Of a DNA stretch of 64,000 nucleotides, positions 9,710 to 19,640 are shown one piece after another. A program made the position numbers and the translations under genes. Every line of letters begins with the position of its first letter. The first letter of the stretch is position 1. Source of the stretch: Deltaproteobacteria bacterium (GTDB lineage: Bacteria; Desulfobacterota; Syntrophia; Syntrophales; JACQWR01); NCBI GenBank assembly GCA_026388415.1, contig JAPLJV010000008.1:1-64000 (forward strand), read 5' to 3'. The notes under the pieces were generated by a model. The model did no database searches, was not told where the DNA came from, and was given only the letters and a program-made list of their open reading frames with translations.

Positions 9710-10228
9710 TCACGCCCCGTCAAGTCCGCTTCTTTCCGCTTTTTGATACCAACCGGCCGGGTTGGTAAGATATTCTTCAGTGTCTTTGAGAGAAGAAAAG
9801 TGTTCCTGCTCAATGCTGGCCAGCAGAGCAAAAAAAGCCTTTTCCCGTGCTTCGGTTGACTGGTCACGGAGGCGGGAATAGAAGGCTGCCCCTTGGGCCT
9901 CAAAATCGATGGCCGTCCGGATGGCCTGGAGGTCGTCGGCATCGCCGGCCGGAGTATTGGCGGCTTTTTTTACAACTGCTTTCAAGACGTCTTTGACGGT
10001 CGTTCCCTTCACCTGCAGAGGAACGGTAGCCGGCCATTTTTCCTGTTTTTTCCAGATCTCGGAGAGTTGCTGCAACCGCTCGTAGTGCTCCAGTTCCTCG
10101 GCCGCTATCTGCTGAAACATGGCCTTGCCGACGGCATTGGCCGTTCTCCGGGCATTATTCAGGTAAAACTCATGTTCCCGCATCTCATTGGTCAGCGCTA
10201 CCTGCAGGGCATCCAAACGTTCTTCCAT
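9710..10228 (-). CDS. Ferritin-like / rubrerythrin-like diiron family protein
   Basis: This 172-residue helical protein has two ferritin-type helix pairs with carboxylate/His patterns: NEMREHEFYLNNARR and AAEELEHYERLQ in the first half, DFEAQGAAFYSRLRD and ASIEQEHFSSLKDTE in the second. The spaced Glu and ExxH motifs fit a diiron site as in rubrerythrin-related proteins, which act in peroxide or oxygen defence in anaerobes. No C-terminal rubredoxin domain (CxxC) is present. The start at 10228 is set by an AGGAGGCAAG site just upstream; longer in-frame extensions lack this. It is the last gene of the rimP-to-dut direction, 22 bases after dut. Confidence 0.8.
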   Translation of the reverse strand: MEERLDALQVALTNEMREHEFYLNNARRTANAVGKAMFQQIAAEELEHYERLQQLSEIWKKQEKWPATVPLQVKGTTVKDVLKAVVKKAANTPAGDADDLQAIRTAIDFEAQGAAFYSRLRDQSTEAREKAFFALLASIEQEHFSSLKDTEEYLTNPAGWYQKAERSGLDGA

Positions 10229-10250
10229 ATCTTGCCTCCTTGATGCTTTT

Positions 10251-10700
10251 TTATTTTGTATGACCGAAGCCGCCTTCACCACGGGCCGTAGCCGCCAATT
10301 CATTTTTCGTCTGCCAGGCTACCCGGCAGACCGGGTGGACAACCATCTGGGCCATGCGTTCACCCCGGCGGACGACAAAAGGATCGCGCCCATGGTTGAT
10401 CAGGAGCAGGCCCACTTCCCCGCGGTAGTCCGCATCAATGGTGCCGGGGCTGTTGACGAGCGTGATACCGTATTTGATGGCAAGCCCACTCCGTGGCCTG
10501 ATTTCGGCCTCGAAACCGGGCGGTAATTCGATGGCAATCCCTGTCGGTATGATCATCCTCTCGCCCGGAGCAATCGTCGTGTCCGACCGGACGGCCGCGC
10601 AGACATCCATCCCGGCGGCCTGCGCCGTCATATAGCAGGGCAAGGGAACGTCCTCCTGACCAGGCAATTGCCGGATAGGGATAAGAAGTTCTTCCATCAT
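10251..10700 (-). CDS. dut: dUTP diphosphatase
   Basis: This 149-residue trimeric dUTPase hydrolyses dUTP to dUMP and pyrophosphate, supplying dTMP synthesis and keeping uracil out of DNA. All five family motifs are visible: AAGMDV (1), RPRSGLA (2), [11 protein letters not shown] with the catalytic Asp (3), GERMAQMV (4) and RGEGGFGHT (5, glycine-rich, His in place of the more usual Ser). It overlaps the end of the M16 protease gene by four bases, so translation is probably coupled. Confidence 0.95.
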   Translation of the reverse strand: MMEELLIPIRQLPGQEDVPLPCYMTAQAAGMDVCAAVRSDTTIAPGERMIIPTGIAIELPPGFEAEIRPRSGLAIKYGITLVNSPGTIDADYRGEVGLLLINHGRDPFVVRRGERMAQMVVHPVCRVAWQTKNELAATARGEGGFGHTK

Positions 10701-11947
10701 GTCAAATATCCGGTAATGTCTCTTTCCTTGATCCTGCCGATGGCGGCCACGGAAAGCACCGCCGGATCAAAAAGCTCCGCGGCCAGATCGCGCACCTCGG
10801 CACTCGTTACCGCATCAATATTTGCGGTCACCTCCTCGGCGGGCACATGGCGCTGGAAATAAACCTCGTTTCTGGCCAGGCGGGACATCCGGTTATCCGT
10901 GCTTTCCATACTCAGCAGGAAATTTCCCTTGAGCATTTCCTTGACCGCCCGTAGTTCATTCTCCTCCAATGGTCTATCTTTAAAACGGCGGAAGGCATCC
11001 AGAATAATGTTCATAACCTCCGGGATTTTTTCGGCATCTGTCCCTACATACACGCCCAGCAGCCCTTCCTTGGTGTAGGACGTCAGATAGGACTGTATTT
11101 CATAGGCCAGGCCCCGTTTTTCCCGGACTTCCTGAAAAAGCCAAGAGCTCATGGAGCCGCCCAGGATGGCATTCAAAAGCATGCCGGCGTGCCGCTGGGG
11201 ACTCACCGCCGAGGGCGCCGGCACACCTATTACCAAGTGCACCTGTTCGAGATCTTTTTCCAGGACCGAGGTCCGGGCCGCGACGACGGGCGCCACAACT
11301 TCCTTTTCCGTGACATCTCCGGACAAGGCACCAAAAGCAGCGGTGGCCATCTCCACGAGCTCCTCATGCTTCAGGTTGCCGGCCGCCGTCAGGATCAGTT
11401 TATCACCCCGATACCGGGAATTGAAGAAGTGTGCCAAGGAGGTCCGGTTCATCGCTCCTACTCGCTCCTTCGTGCCGAGAATGGGCAGCCCCAGCGGGTG
11501 ACGACCCCAGAAGAGGGCATCGAAAAGTTCATGGATATACTCGTCTGGTGAATCTTCCACCATGCTGATTTCCTGCAGGATAACTGATTTTTCCCGGGCG
11601 ATCTCCGCTTCGGCAAAACAGGAATTATTGAAGATATCAGACATGATATCTATGGCCAACGGGAAATGATAATCCGGTATCTTGAGGTAGAAAGAGGTTA
11701 ATTCCTTGCCCGTAAAGGCATTCATCACCCCGCCCACAGAATCTATCGCCCAGGCAATATCAAAGGCGGACCGTTTTTCCGTGCCCTTGAAAAGCATGTG
11801 TTCGATGAAATGGGCCGTGCCGTTGGTATGTGCATCTTCATGGCAGGAACCGCACCGTACCCACATTCCTATGGATACGGAGCGGACATGACTGATATCT
11901 TCGGAAATGACACTGATGCCGTTATCCAAAACGGTCTTATTTATCAT
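10697..11947 (-). CDS. M16 family zinc protease (mitochondrial processing peptidase-like)
   Basis: This 416-residue pitrilysin-superfamily protease carries the inverted zinc motif HFIEH in [14 protein letters not shown], with the third ligand Glu expected in the region of [12 protein letters not shown] about 75 residues on. An N-terminal catalytic and a C-terminal M16C domain are both present, the usual length for the single-chain bacterial form. The start at 11947 ([10 protein letters not shown]) follows GGGAG; it lies inside the last codons of pnp, overlapping by 11 bases. The pnp-M16-dut order is common in deltaproteobacteria and Gram-positive bacteria. No signal peptide is seen, so it is predicted cytoplasmic. 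The substrate is unknown. Confidence 0.93.
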   Translation of the reverse strand: MINKTVLDNGISVISEDISHVRSVSIGMWVRCGSCHEDAHTNGTAHFIEHMLFKGTEKRSAFDIAWAIDSVGGVMNAFTGKELTSFYLKIPDYHFPLAIDIMSDIFNNSCFAEAEIAREKSVILQEISMVEDSPDEYIHELFDALFWGRHPLGLPILGTKERVGAMNRTSLAHFFNSRYRGDKLILTAAGNLKHEELVEMATAAFGALSGDVTEKEVVAPVVAARTSVLEKDLEQVHLVIGVPAPSAVSPQRHAGMLLNAILGGSMSSWLFQEVREKRGLAYEIQSYLTSYTKEGLLGVYVGTDAEKIPEVMNIILDAFRRFKDRPLEENELRAVKEMLKGNFLLSMESTDNRMSRLARNEVYFQRHVPAEEVTANIDAVTSAEVRDLAAELFDPAVLSVAAIGRIKERDITGYLT

Positions 11948-14057
11948 CAGCTCCCAAAGCATCCTTTCTGCTCAGGCGGATCTTGCCCTGTTTATCTATC
12001 TCCAGGACCTTGACCATCACCACGTCACCTTCGTTCAAGATATCGGTGACTTTATTGACCCGTTCCTTGGCGAGTTGAGAAATATGAACCAGACCTTCCG
12101 TGCCGGGCATAATCTCCACGAAGGCCCCGAAATCAACCACCTTCTTGACCGTACCGGAGTAAATCTTGCCTATCTCCGCATCCTCCGTCAACCACTTGAC
12201 CATCTGTACCGCACGGAGGGCCGCCTCGGCGTCACTGGAGGCAATCGTCACCGTGCCGTCATCCTCCACATCAATGGTCACCCCCGTTTCACTGATAATG
12301 TGGCGAATATTCTTGCCGCCGGAGCCGATCACATCCCGAACCTTGTCCGGTCTAACCTTAACCGTCGTAATGCGGGGGGCATATTTGGATATGTCGGGCT
12401 TGGGAGCCGCAAGGGTTTCACAAACCTTGCCGAGAATAAAAATCCGGCCGTCACGCGCCTGGTTAAGAGCGGTGCGGAGAATATTTTCATTCAGACCGTC
12501 AATCTTGATGTCCATCTGCATGGCCGTGATCCCTTTATTGGTGCCGCAGACCTTGAAATCCATATCACCGGCGTGATCTTCATCGCCCAGGATGTCGGAA
12601 AGAACCACCACTTCGTTGCCCTCTTTCAGCAAGCCCATGGCAATGCCGGCCACCACACCGTGCACCGGAACGCCGGCATCCATCAGGGCCAGGCAACCGC
12701 CGCATACCGAGGCCATTGATGACGACCCGTTGGAGGAAAGGATTTCCGAGACAATCCGGATGGTGTAGGGAAATTCTTCTTTGGAAGGCAGGATGGGCAA
12801 TAAGGCCCTTCTCGCCAGTGCGCCATGGCCGATTTCTCTGCGTCCCGGTCCGCGCAGGAATTTGGCCTCACCCACCGAATAGGGGGGGAAATTATAGTGC
12901 AACATGAAGGTGCGCCGCTCCTCACCGCTCACATAGTCCATGCGCTGTTCGTCGGACCCGGTGCCCAATGTCAAGACAGCAAGGGCCTGTGTTTCGCCGC
13001 GCGTGAAAAGGGCCGAACCATGCGTCCTTGGCAACAGTCCCACCTCGGAACTGATGGGTCTGATATCGGTACTGGACCGGCCATCAACCCTTCTCTTCTC
13101 CTTGATTATCATTTCCCGCAGCACCTGCCGCTCCAGTTTATCCAGGGCCTTGGCCGCCGCGGCTTCCAGGGCGCCGTCGGCCGACGCCATGGCCTTAATG
13201 ACCAGTTCTTTGATCTCCGCCAGTTTCGTGTAGCGTGCCTGTTTCTGCGGCGTACTGAAGGCATCTTTTAAACCGGCGAGGGCCAGGTCGGAGACCCTGG
13301 CCAAAACTTCGCTGTCGAGCGTCGCCTCGGTAAAGATGCGCTTCTCTTTTCCGATCTCCGCGCGCATCCGGTCCTGAAGCAAAATAACCGGCCGCAGATT
13401 CTCCAGGCCGAAGTTGATGGCATCTACGATCACATCCTCTGCTACCTCCTGAGCGCCTCCCTCGAGCATGACCAGGTTGACGTCAAAATCCCGTCCGTCC
13501 GTGCCGGGCGTAACCTTTCTGCCTACGAGGAAAAGATCAAGTTCGCTTTTCCCCATGGCCTCGGCCGAGGGATTACAGACAAAAGCTCCTTCCACCCGCC
13601 CGACGCGCACTCCCGCAATGGGCCCCTTGAAAGGGATGTTCGATATTTCCAGGGCGACGGAAGCGCCCAGCATGGCTGCTACATCGGAACCGTTATCGTT
13701 ATCGGCGGAAAGCACCGAGGCGATAACCTGGGTCTCCGAACAATACCCTTTGGGAAAAAGGGGCCGCAGGGAACGGTCAATTACGCGGGACATCAATGTT
13801 TCCCGTTCGTTGGCACGGCCTTCCCTTTTAAAAAAGCCGCCCGGAATCTTTCCTGCGGCATAGGTCATCTCCTGATACTCCACGGTCAGAGGCAGGAAAT
13901 CAACACCCTGCCGGACAGCCGTTAAAGACACTGCCGTGACCAGCACCACTGTGTCACCATAGGTCACCAGCACTGCCCCGTCGGCCTGTCCGGCCACATA
14001 ATTCGCCTTTACGGAAATGTTTCTCCCCGCAAAGTCCGCACTGAATACATTACTCAT
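11937..14057 (-). CDS. pnp: Polyribonucleotide nucleotidyltransferase (PNPase)
   Basis: This 706-residue enzyme is a 3'-5' phosphorolytic exoribonuclease that degrades mRNA and can add tails. It has two RNase PH domains with the all-helical linker between them, then KH (DVIGSGGKNIRHIISETG) and S1 (GKIYSGTVKKVVDFGAFVEI) RNA-binding domains at the C-terminus. Diagnostic stretches include FFKREGR near residue 78 and SSNGSSSMASVCGG in the second core. Length is normal. It is downstream of rpsO, as in most bacteria where pnp and rpsO share transcripts. Confidence 0.98.
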   Translation of the reverse strand: MSNVFSADFAGRNISVKANYVAGQADGAVLVTYGDTVVLVTAVSLTAVRQGVDFLPLTVEYQEMTYAAGKIPGGFFKREGRANERETLMSRVIDRSLRPLFPKGYCSETQVIASVLSADNDNGSDVAAMLGASVALEISNIPFKGPIAGVRVGRVEGAFVCNPSAEAMGKSELDLFLVGRKVTPGTDGRDFDVNLVMLEGGAQEVAEDVIVDAINFGLENLRPVILLQDRMRAEIGKEKRIFTEATLDSEVLARVSDLALAGLKDAFSTPQKQARYTKLAEIKELVIKAMASADGALEAAAAKALDKLERQVLREMIIKEKRRVDGRSSTDIRPISSEVGLLPRTHGSALFTRGETQALAVLTLGTGSDEQRMDYVSGEERRTFMLHYNFPPYSVGEAKFLRGPGRREIGHGALARRALLPILPSKEEFPYTIRIVSEILSSNGSSSMASVCGGCLALMDAGVPVHGVVAGIAMGLLKEGNEVVVLSDILGDEDHAGDMDFKVCGTNKGITAMQMDIKIDGLNENILRTALNQARDGRIFILGKVCETLAAPKPDISKYAPRITTVKVRPDKVRDVIGSGGKNIRHIISETGVTIDVEDDGTVTIASSDAEAALRAVQMVKWLTEDAEIGKIYSGTVKKVVDFGAFVEIMPGTEGLVHISQLAKERVNKVTDILNEGDVVMVKVLEIDKQGKIRLSRKDALGADDK

Positions 14058-14164
14058 CTATTATTTTTACCTCTCTTTTTAATTCAGGAAAAAAGAAACA
14101 AAGCTAAACGGATCATTAAGGCTTTTCACCTTTCGTCCGGTACCGCCAAGTTCTTATCCATTCC

Positions 14165-14431
14165 CTACTTCCGGAGCCCCAGTCGCGCAATGACACTTCG
14201 GTATCTTTCCAGATCCTTGTTCTTCATGTAATCAAGCAGTCTTCTTCTCTGCCCAACCAGCTTTAAAAGGCCTCTCCGGGAATGATGATCTTTCTTGTGT
14301 ATCTTGAAATGTTCCGTCAGATACCCTATCTTGGCGCTCAGGAGCGCAACCTGCACTTCGGGAGAGCCCGTATCTGTTTCATGCAATCGAAACTTGGCCA
14401 TAATCTCCGCTCTTCTATCCGCATCCAACAC
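14165..14431 (-). CDS. rpsO: 30S ribosomal protein S15
   Basis: This 88-residue ribosomal protein binds 16S rRNA in the platform of the small subunit. The family signature is clear ([43 protein letters not shown]). The start is a GTG at 14431 preceded by GGAGGA ten bases upstream; an in-frame ATG further out (14536) would add 35 unrelated residues overlapping truB, so it is rejected. It sits between truB and pnp. Confidence 0.96.
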   Translation of the reverse strand: MLDADRRAEIMAKFRLHETDTGSPEVQVALLSAKIGYLTEHFKIHKKDHHSRRGLLKLVGQRRRLLDYMKNKDLERYRSVIARLGLRK

Positions 14432-14532
14432 CGCTTTATATCCTCCTTTACTTTTCTGCTGCGTTTGACAACATCGCCTATTTAATGTTCCCGCAAATTG
14501 TGGCAAGGCCAGATCGGCACACGCCATCGAAT

Positions 14533-15465
14533 TCACTCGCTATTGAACACCCTCAGTATCTCAACCGCCCTTTCCTGACCCGCCAGTGCCGGCAAATTAT
14601 CGGACTGGTGAAGCATCCTCGCAATGGCGACGAGGTGACGTTCTTGCTTTAACCTTAGCACATCTCCGGCCGCAAGAAAAGGAATATGATCAGGAAACAA
14701 ACTATCAAAGACCGGCTGATATCCCTGCCTGATTTTTTCCGCCAACTGCTTGTCCACCGTTATCACCGGCAAATGCGGCAAGGCGTCGCCCAAGGGGATC
14801 AGATGCGCCGCCAGCGCTTCTTTTCTGCCCGGCTCTACCATCCCGGCTAAAGCAACGGCCTCCCCTTCTGAAAAATGGCCGCTTTTTGTCCGCCGCAATC
14901 CGGCGAGACAGGCCCCACACCCCAGCATTTCCCCAATTTCCAGACACAGGGAACGGATATATGTCCCCTTGGAACAGGCCACATTAAAGGTCACATAGGG
15001 TAAAGTAACCTCCTCCAGGACAACGCGGGAAATCTCGATAGTCCTGGGCGGCGAAACAATGTTTATCCCCTTCCTGGCCCATTTGTAAAGCGGCTGCCCT
15101 TGATGCTTAACGGCCGAGTAGGGAGGCGGGACCTGCTGCCTTGTTCCAACAAGGGAAAGCAGCGCCCGGGCAATATCCACCCTGTCCACACTGGGGCTTG
15201 CTTCCGCAATTATTTTCCCATCCACATCGTAGGTGTCCGTAGTCACACCCAGCAGCACGGTGGCCCGGTATTCCTTCCGGTCCAGGTTGAAAAACTGGGC
15301 CAGTTTGGTCCCCTCGTTGATGCAGACGGGCAGCACTCCGGTGGCTAAAGGGTCCAGTGTGCCTGTATGTCCCACCTTTTTCGCACCCAGGATTTTTTTG
15401 ACGTCCTGAACTACAGCGTGCGACGTCTTCCCTGCCGGTTTATCAATGACAATGATGCCGTTCAT
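14533..15465 (-). CDS. truB: tRNA pseudouridine(55) synthase
   Basis: This 310-residue enzyme isomerises U55 in the T-loop of tRNAs. The catalytic Asp lies in [15 protein letters not shown]. Family motifs [10 protein letters not shown] near the N-terminus and [10 protein letters not shown] in the middle are visible. A C-terminal PUA-like extension is present. It overlaps the upstream nrnA stop by four bases. Confidence 0.97.
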   Translation of the reverse strand: MNGIIVIDKPAGKTSHAVVQDVKKILGAKKVGHTGTLDPLATGVLPVCINEGTKLAQFFNLDRKEYRATVLLGVTTDTYDVDGKIIAEASPSVDRVDIARALLSLVGTRQQVPPPYSAVKHQGQPLYKWARKGINIVSPPRTIEISRVVLEEVTLPYVTFNVACSKGTYIRSLCLEIGEMLGCGACLAGLRRTKSGHFSEGEAVALAGMVEPGRKEALAAHLIPLGDALPHLPVITVDKQLAEKIRQGYQPVFDSLFPDHIPFLAAGDVLRLKQERHLVAIARMLHQSDNLPALAGQERAVEILRVFNSE

Positions 15466-16415
15466 AGCACCGTACTAAGAGCATCTATCACCTGTCGCTG
15501 GATGTCTGCGAGGGGACCGCTGATCTGACAGGCCGCCGCGTTCGTGTGTCCCCCGCCGCCGAAGCGCCGGGCAACTTGCTCCACATTGGTTTGCCCTTTC
15601 GAACGGAAACTCAGCTTATAATCATTCTCCTCCAGCTCCAGATAGAGAATTGATACCTGGACTTCTTTGATGGTACGCAGGATATCAACAAAACCTTCGG
15701 TATGCTCGGATTGGGCTCCCGTGGCGGCCAGGGACGCGCGAGAAACAACCATGGAGCCTACCTTGCCGTCCAGATCGAGGGTCAGGGTCGCGAGCGATTT
15801 TGTCAGCAGCCTGATCCTTTCCAACGGGCCATTGTCATAAATATTTTCCGAAAGCCATTGGGGGTCCGCCCCATTTTCCACGAGATTAGCGGCGGCTAGG
15901 AGAGTTTGATTTTTCGTATTCCGGTAGCAGAAACCGCCCATATCGGTCATAATGGCGGCATACAGATTATTGGCCACATCCTTTGTAACCGGGGCACCCA
16001 TTTGCCTGATCAGGCGGTAGATCAGCTCTCCCGTGGAGCTGGCTTCGCGATCTATGTAAACCACCTCGCAGAACCCTCCGTTGGAAACATGATGATCTAT
16101 ATTGATGATCCGCGGCATCCCACCGATTGCCGCGGCCGGTGCGCCAATCCGCTTCAGATCGCTGCAATCCAGCACGAAAACAACATCGTATTTTCCGGGG
16201 TCCCGGAGATTTTGCACAATGCTGCCAGCTCCCGGTAAAAACCGATAGCTCTCGGGCGTTTGATCCTGATTATAGATCAGGGCTTCTTTGCCCAAACCGC
16301 GTAGCGTGTGATAAAGCGCCAATTCCGAGCCCACAGCGTCCCCATCCAGCCTGACATGCGAGGTAATGAGGAAGGTCTCGTATTGGGCGATCAACTCAAT
16401 TATCCGGGGCAGCAT
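15462..16415 (-). CDS. nrnA: DHH/DHHA1 bifunctional oligoribonuclease and PAP phosphatase
   Basis: This 317-residue DHH phosphoesterase is predicted to degrade short RNA oligomers (nanoRNA) and to convert 3'-phosphoadenosine 5'-phosphate to AMP. Metal-binding motifs are visible: SHVRLDGDAVGS (DxD), DCSD, and the DHH in IINIDHHVSNGGF. The C-terminal DHHA1 RNA-binding domain ends with the conserved GGGHTNAAAC. The start at 16415 is chosen for a GGAGAGCAAG site and because it begins at the usual family N-terminus; it overlaps the end of rbfA by 20 bases. Confidence 0.95.
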   Translation of the reverse strand: MLPRIIELIAQYETFLITSHVRLDGDAVGSELALYHTLRGLGKEALIYNQDQTPESYRFLPGAGSIVQNLRDPGKYDVVFVLDCSDLKRIGAPAAAIGGMPRIINIDHHVSNGGFCEVVYIDREASSTGELIYRLIRQMGAPVTKDVANNLYAAIMTDMGGFCYRNTKNQTLLAAANLVENGADPQWLSENIYDNGPLERIRLLTKSLATLTLDLDGKVGSMVVSRASLAATGAQSEHTEGFVDILRTIKEVQVSILYLELEENDYKLSFRSKGQTNVEQVARRFGGGGHTNAAACQISGPLADIQRQVIDALSTVL

Positions 16416-16776
16416 CTTGCTCTCCAATCTCGGCCAGCAGTTTTTCAATGCGGCTGCCATAGGCAAATGATTCATCGGGCGTAAAGATGAGATCCGGTAT
16501 ATGGCGGATTTTCAGTCGTTTGCCGAGCTCACGCTTCAGGAAGCCCTTCGCCTGATCGAGACCATTTTGGGTTGCCGGGGCACAGGTATCCTGGCCCATT
16601 TCCACAAAATAAATCCTGGCCAGCTTCAGATCGTCAGTCATCTTGACGCCCGTTATGGTCACAATGCCGATCCGCGGATCTTTGATCTGCCGGAAAATTA
16701 TATCCGCGAGCTCCACCTTGATGAGATCGCCAACCCGGTCGGACCTTTTATAGTTAGCAGTACCTGCCTTCCTCAT
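16396..16776 (-). CDS. rbfA: Ribosome-binding factor A
   Basis: This 126-residue small KH-like protein is needed for late maturation of the 16S rRNA 5' end and 30S assembly. Family motifs include RVGDLIKVELADIIF, DPRIGIVTITGVKMT, LARIYFV and the final IPDLIFTPDES region. It lies 12 bases downstream of infB. Confidence 0.96.
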   Translation of the reverse strand: MRKAGTANYKRSDRVGDLIKVELADIIFRQIKDPRIGIVTITGVKMTDDLKLARIYFVEMGQDTCAPATQNGLDQAKGFLKRELGKRLKIRHIPDLIFTPDESFAYGSRIEKLLAEIGEQDAAPDN

Positions 16777-16788
16777 AATTACCTGTGG

Positions 16789-19449
16789 TTATAGCTTTCT
16801 GGCCACTTCTTCATTCATATATGTTTCAATGATATCTCCCTCCCGGAGATCATTGTAACCTTCTATGCCGATGCCGCACTCAAAGCCCGCCGCCACCTCC
16901 CGGCTGTCATCCCTTTGCCGTCTCAGGGAAAGAATTACTCCGTCATACACCACGACGCCGTTTCTAACCAATTTAAGCGGCGAACTCCTCACGATCTTGC
17001 CATCCAGAACATAACAGCCGGCGATGGTCCCGATTTTGGGCACCTTGAAGAGTTGCCTGACCTCGGCCCTTCCCTGCACGACCTCACGGTAGATGGGTTC
17101 CAGGAGCCCTTCCATGGCGGCCTTCATATCGGCAATGACATTGTAGATAATATCATAAAGCTTGATCTCCACACCCTCCTGCTCGGCCACCTCGCTGACC
17201 CGGCTGTCGGGCCGCACATTAAAGCCGATAATGAGCGCATTGGAGGCGGAAGCGAGCATGACGTCGGTCTCGGTAATGGCGCCGGCGGAAGCGTGGATGA
17301 TCTTTAATTTTACATCGGCCGTGCTGAGTTTATTCAAGGCATCCGTCAGGGCCCCAATGGAACCCTGCACATCACCCTTGATAATGACATTGAAGGCCTT
17401 AACACCCTCCTTGATCTTCTGGTACAACTGCTCCAGCGTGATCTTGGAATATTCGGAAAGCTCGCGCGCGCGCTCTTTTCTGATCCAGTACTCGGCAATA
17501 CTGCGTGTTTTCTTTTCATCCTCGAGACAGATAAATTCCGTGCCCGCCTGCGGGACACGGGAAAAACCGATGACTTCCACGGGGATGGCAGGCCCCGCCT
17601 CTTTTACCCGCTTGCCGGAATCGTTAATCATGGCGCGCACCCGGCCAAACTCGCTCTTGGCCACAAAGGCATCGCCCTCCCGCAAGGTGCCCTCCTGAAT
17701 CAGGATGGTGGCCACGGGCCCCCGGCCCCGGTCAAGCTTCGCTTCGATCACGACGCCGCGGGCAAAACGATCCGGATCGGCCTTCAGATCCATGATATCG
17801 GCCTGCAAAAGGATCATTTCAAGCAGTTCTTCGATACCCAGCTTCTTTTTGGCCGATATCTCACAGAAGATGGTATCGCCGCCCCAGGCCTCCGAAAGCA
17901 GGTTATATTCCGTCAATGCCTGTTTAATTTTTTCCGGATCGGCGCCCGGTTTATCAATCTTGTTGATCGCCACAATAATGGGAACACCGGCCACGCGCGA
18001 ATGGTTGATGGCCTCCACGGTTTGTTCCATGACCCCGTCATCGGCAGCCACTACAAGCACTACGATATCCGTCACCTTCGCCCCTCTGGCCCGCATGGCC
18101 GTGAAGGCTTCATGACCGGGTGTATCCAGAAAAACTATGTCCCGGTTTTTGATATGCACATGGTAGGCGCCGATAGCCTGGGTGATCCCGCCGGCCTCGC
18201 CCCCGATAACATTGGTCTCTCTGATGGCGTCTAAAAGTGATGTCTTGCCGTGGTCAACATGCCCCATCACCGTCACGACGGGCGCCCGTGGCTTCAGCTT
18301 TTCCGGAGATATCTCTGCCTTCTGTATCTCCTCATCATAGTCCATACCGGAAGGTTCTACCTGATAACCGAATTCGGTAGCAATCAGGGTGGCCGCATCG
18401 CAGTCTATGGGCTGATTGATGGTCGCCATCATGCCCAGGGCAATCAATTTATTGATCACTTCACTGACCTTGACGCCCATCTTTTTGGCCAGCTCGCCGA
18501 CACTGATCGTCTCGCCTACCTTGATCCTTCTCTTAACGGCCTTAGGTACGGTAATGGCCGTTTTCTGCATCTTGACGACGGCTTTTTTCGTTTCCCTCCA
18601 CTTGGAGGGTCGCTCCTCGGCATCGGTATCATCGCGCTTGGTCTTTTTCTCCACACTTCTTTTGATGAAAGCCCTTTTCTTGACGGTCGGCTGATCTTCC
18701 ATCAACACTTCGACGGGCGCTCTCGCCTTTTTCTTGTTCTTATCCTCAAAGGGCGGCGCCACAACCGGCTTAGGAACCGCTAACCCTTGTTTGGGGGCGG
18801 CGTCTCTTCTCGGTTCCTGAGGTCGGGACGGGAATTGAGGCTTGGACGCGGTGCGCGGAGGCAGGATGGCCGGTCCCTTGCCTTTACCCGGTAACGCCTG
18901 ATATAAAGCGGGTGCCGGTTTCACGATGGTTGCGTGCGGCGTCTGGATCTGTTTCCCCTCCTGGGGCAAAGGCTTGACCGTGGCCGCATCGGTTGACAGA
19001 TTGCTTTCAGGCACGGCCGCTCTATTTGCTGCCTCTTCCGGAGGCTGGACACTTTCCAGGGGCTGCGCCGTAGCTTCGCGCAGTGACTCCGTTACTTTTG
19101 TCCCGGTTTCTTTTCTGGCCGTTTTCGGGGAGGCCTGCGCCACCGTCGCCGGCGCTTCTTCTTCCTTCTTGTCGGTCACCGGCGCTACGACGTCGGCTAC
19201 CGCCACTTCAGGTTCTTCCACGGGCATCTGCACGGAACGTCTTCTGATGACCGAAGGTTTTACTCTTGTTTCCTCAGTCTCATGGGGTTCGCCTTTACGT
19301 AAGAACCGCGTTACTCTTTCCACATCACTATCTTCCAGGGAGCTGGAGACAGACTTGACGCTCACGCCCAATGTTCCCAAGTGATTGATAAGATCTTTAT
19401 TTTCGATGCCGAGTTCTTTGGCCAGCTCATATACTCTTTTTTTGGTCAT
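16789..19449 (-). CDS. infB: Translation initiation factor IF-2
   Basis: This 886-residue GTPase places initiator tRNA on the 30S subunit. It has an N-terminal IF2_N domain ([20 protein letters not shown]) and a long charged Pro/Ala/Lys-rich linker. A second IF2_N-like domain ([20 protein letters not shown]) precedes the GTPase at about residue 390 with G1 [17 protein letters not shown] (switch II), NKIDKPGAD (G4) and SAKKKLG (G5). Domains II-IV follow to the C-terminus. The start at 19449 follows GGGGAG; the longer in-frame extension has no family similarity. Confidence 0.98.
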   Translation of the reverse strand: MTKKRVYELAKELGIENKDLINHLGTLGVSVKSVSSSLEDSDVERVTRFLRKGEPHETEETRVKPSVIRRRSVQMPVEEPEVAVADVVAPVTDKKEEEAPATVAQASPKTARKETGTKVTESLREATAQPLESVQPPEEAANRAAVPESNLSTDAATVKPLPQEGKQIQTPHATIVKPAPALYQALPGKGKGPAILPPRTASKPQFPSRPQEPRRDAAPKQGLAVPKPVVAPPFEDKNKKKARAPVEVLMEDQPTVKKRAFIKRSVEKKTKRDDTDAEERPSKWRETKKAVVKMQKTAITVPKAVKRRIKVGETISVGELAKKMGVKVSEVINKLIALGMMATINQPIDCDAATLIATEFGYQVEPSGMDYDEEIQKAEISPEKLKPRAPVVTVMGHVDHGKTSLLDAIRETNVIGGEAGGITQAIGAYHVHIKNRDIVFLDTPGHEAFTAMRARGAKVTDIVVLVVAADDGVMEQTVEAINHSRVAGVPIIVAINKIDKPGADPEKIKQALTEYNLLSEAWGGDTIFCEISAKKKLGIEELLEMILLQADIMDLKADPDRFARGVVIEAKLDRGRGPVATILIQEGTLREGDAFVAKSEFGRVRAMINDSGKRVKEAGPAIPVEVIGFSRVPQAGTEFICLEDEKKTRSIAEYWIRKERARELSEYSKITLEQLYQKIKEGVKAFNVIIKGDVQGSIGALTDALNKLSTADVKLKIIHASAGAITETDVMLASASNALIIGFNVRPDSRVSEVAEQEGVEIKLYDIIYNVIADMKAAMEGLLEPIYREVVQGRAEVRQLFKVPKIGTIAGCYVLDGKIVRSSPLKLVRNGVVVYDGVILSLRRQRDDSREVAAGFECGIGIEGYNDLREGDIIETYMNEEVARKL

Positions 19450-19542
19450 TACTAAACTCCCCGTAACCACGCCATATAATCTCTACAAATATTATCCACA
19501 CCACGCTGCCTTGACTGCCTTTACTTTTTTTCGAAAACGGTT

Positions 19543-19640
19543 TTACTCCGCCGCCGGGTTTGTCGCCGGTGGATCCTCTTTGAAAATCAGTTCCGCTGCC
19601 GGGTTTGTCGCCGGTGGATCTTCTTTGAAAATCAGTTCCG
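19543..19640 (-). repeat. 48-bp tandem repeat at the 3' end of nusA
   Basis: Two adjacent near-identical 48-bp units encode ELIFKEDPPATNPAAE twice. They differ by a few third-position or silent changes, so the duplication is in frame and not brand new. The repeat lies in the tail beyond the second KH domain and abuts the nusA stop codon. Confidence 0.85.

Noticed and set aside
11907-12719. Long + strand open frame opposite pnp
   Set aside because: Shadow of the pnp coding strand; composition and lack of motifs argue against a gene.
14432-14536. 35-residue N-terminal extension of S15
   Set aside because: It overlaps truB, is unlike S15 and ignores the GGAGGA/GTG start at the expected family N-terminus.
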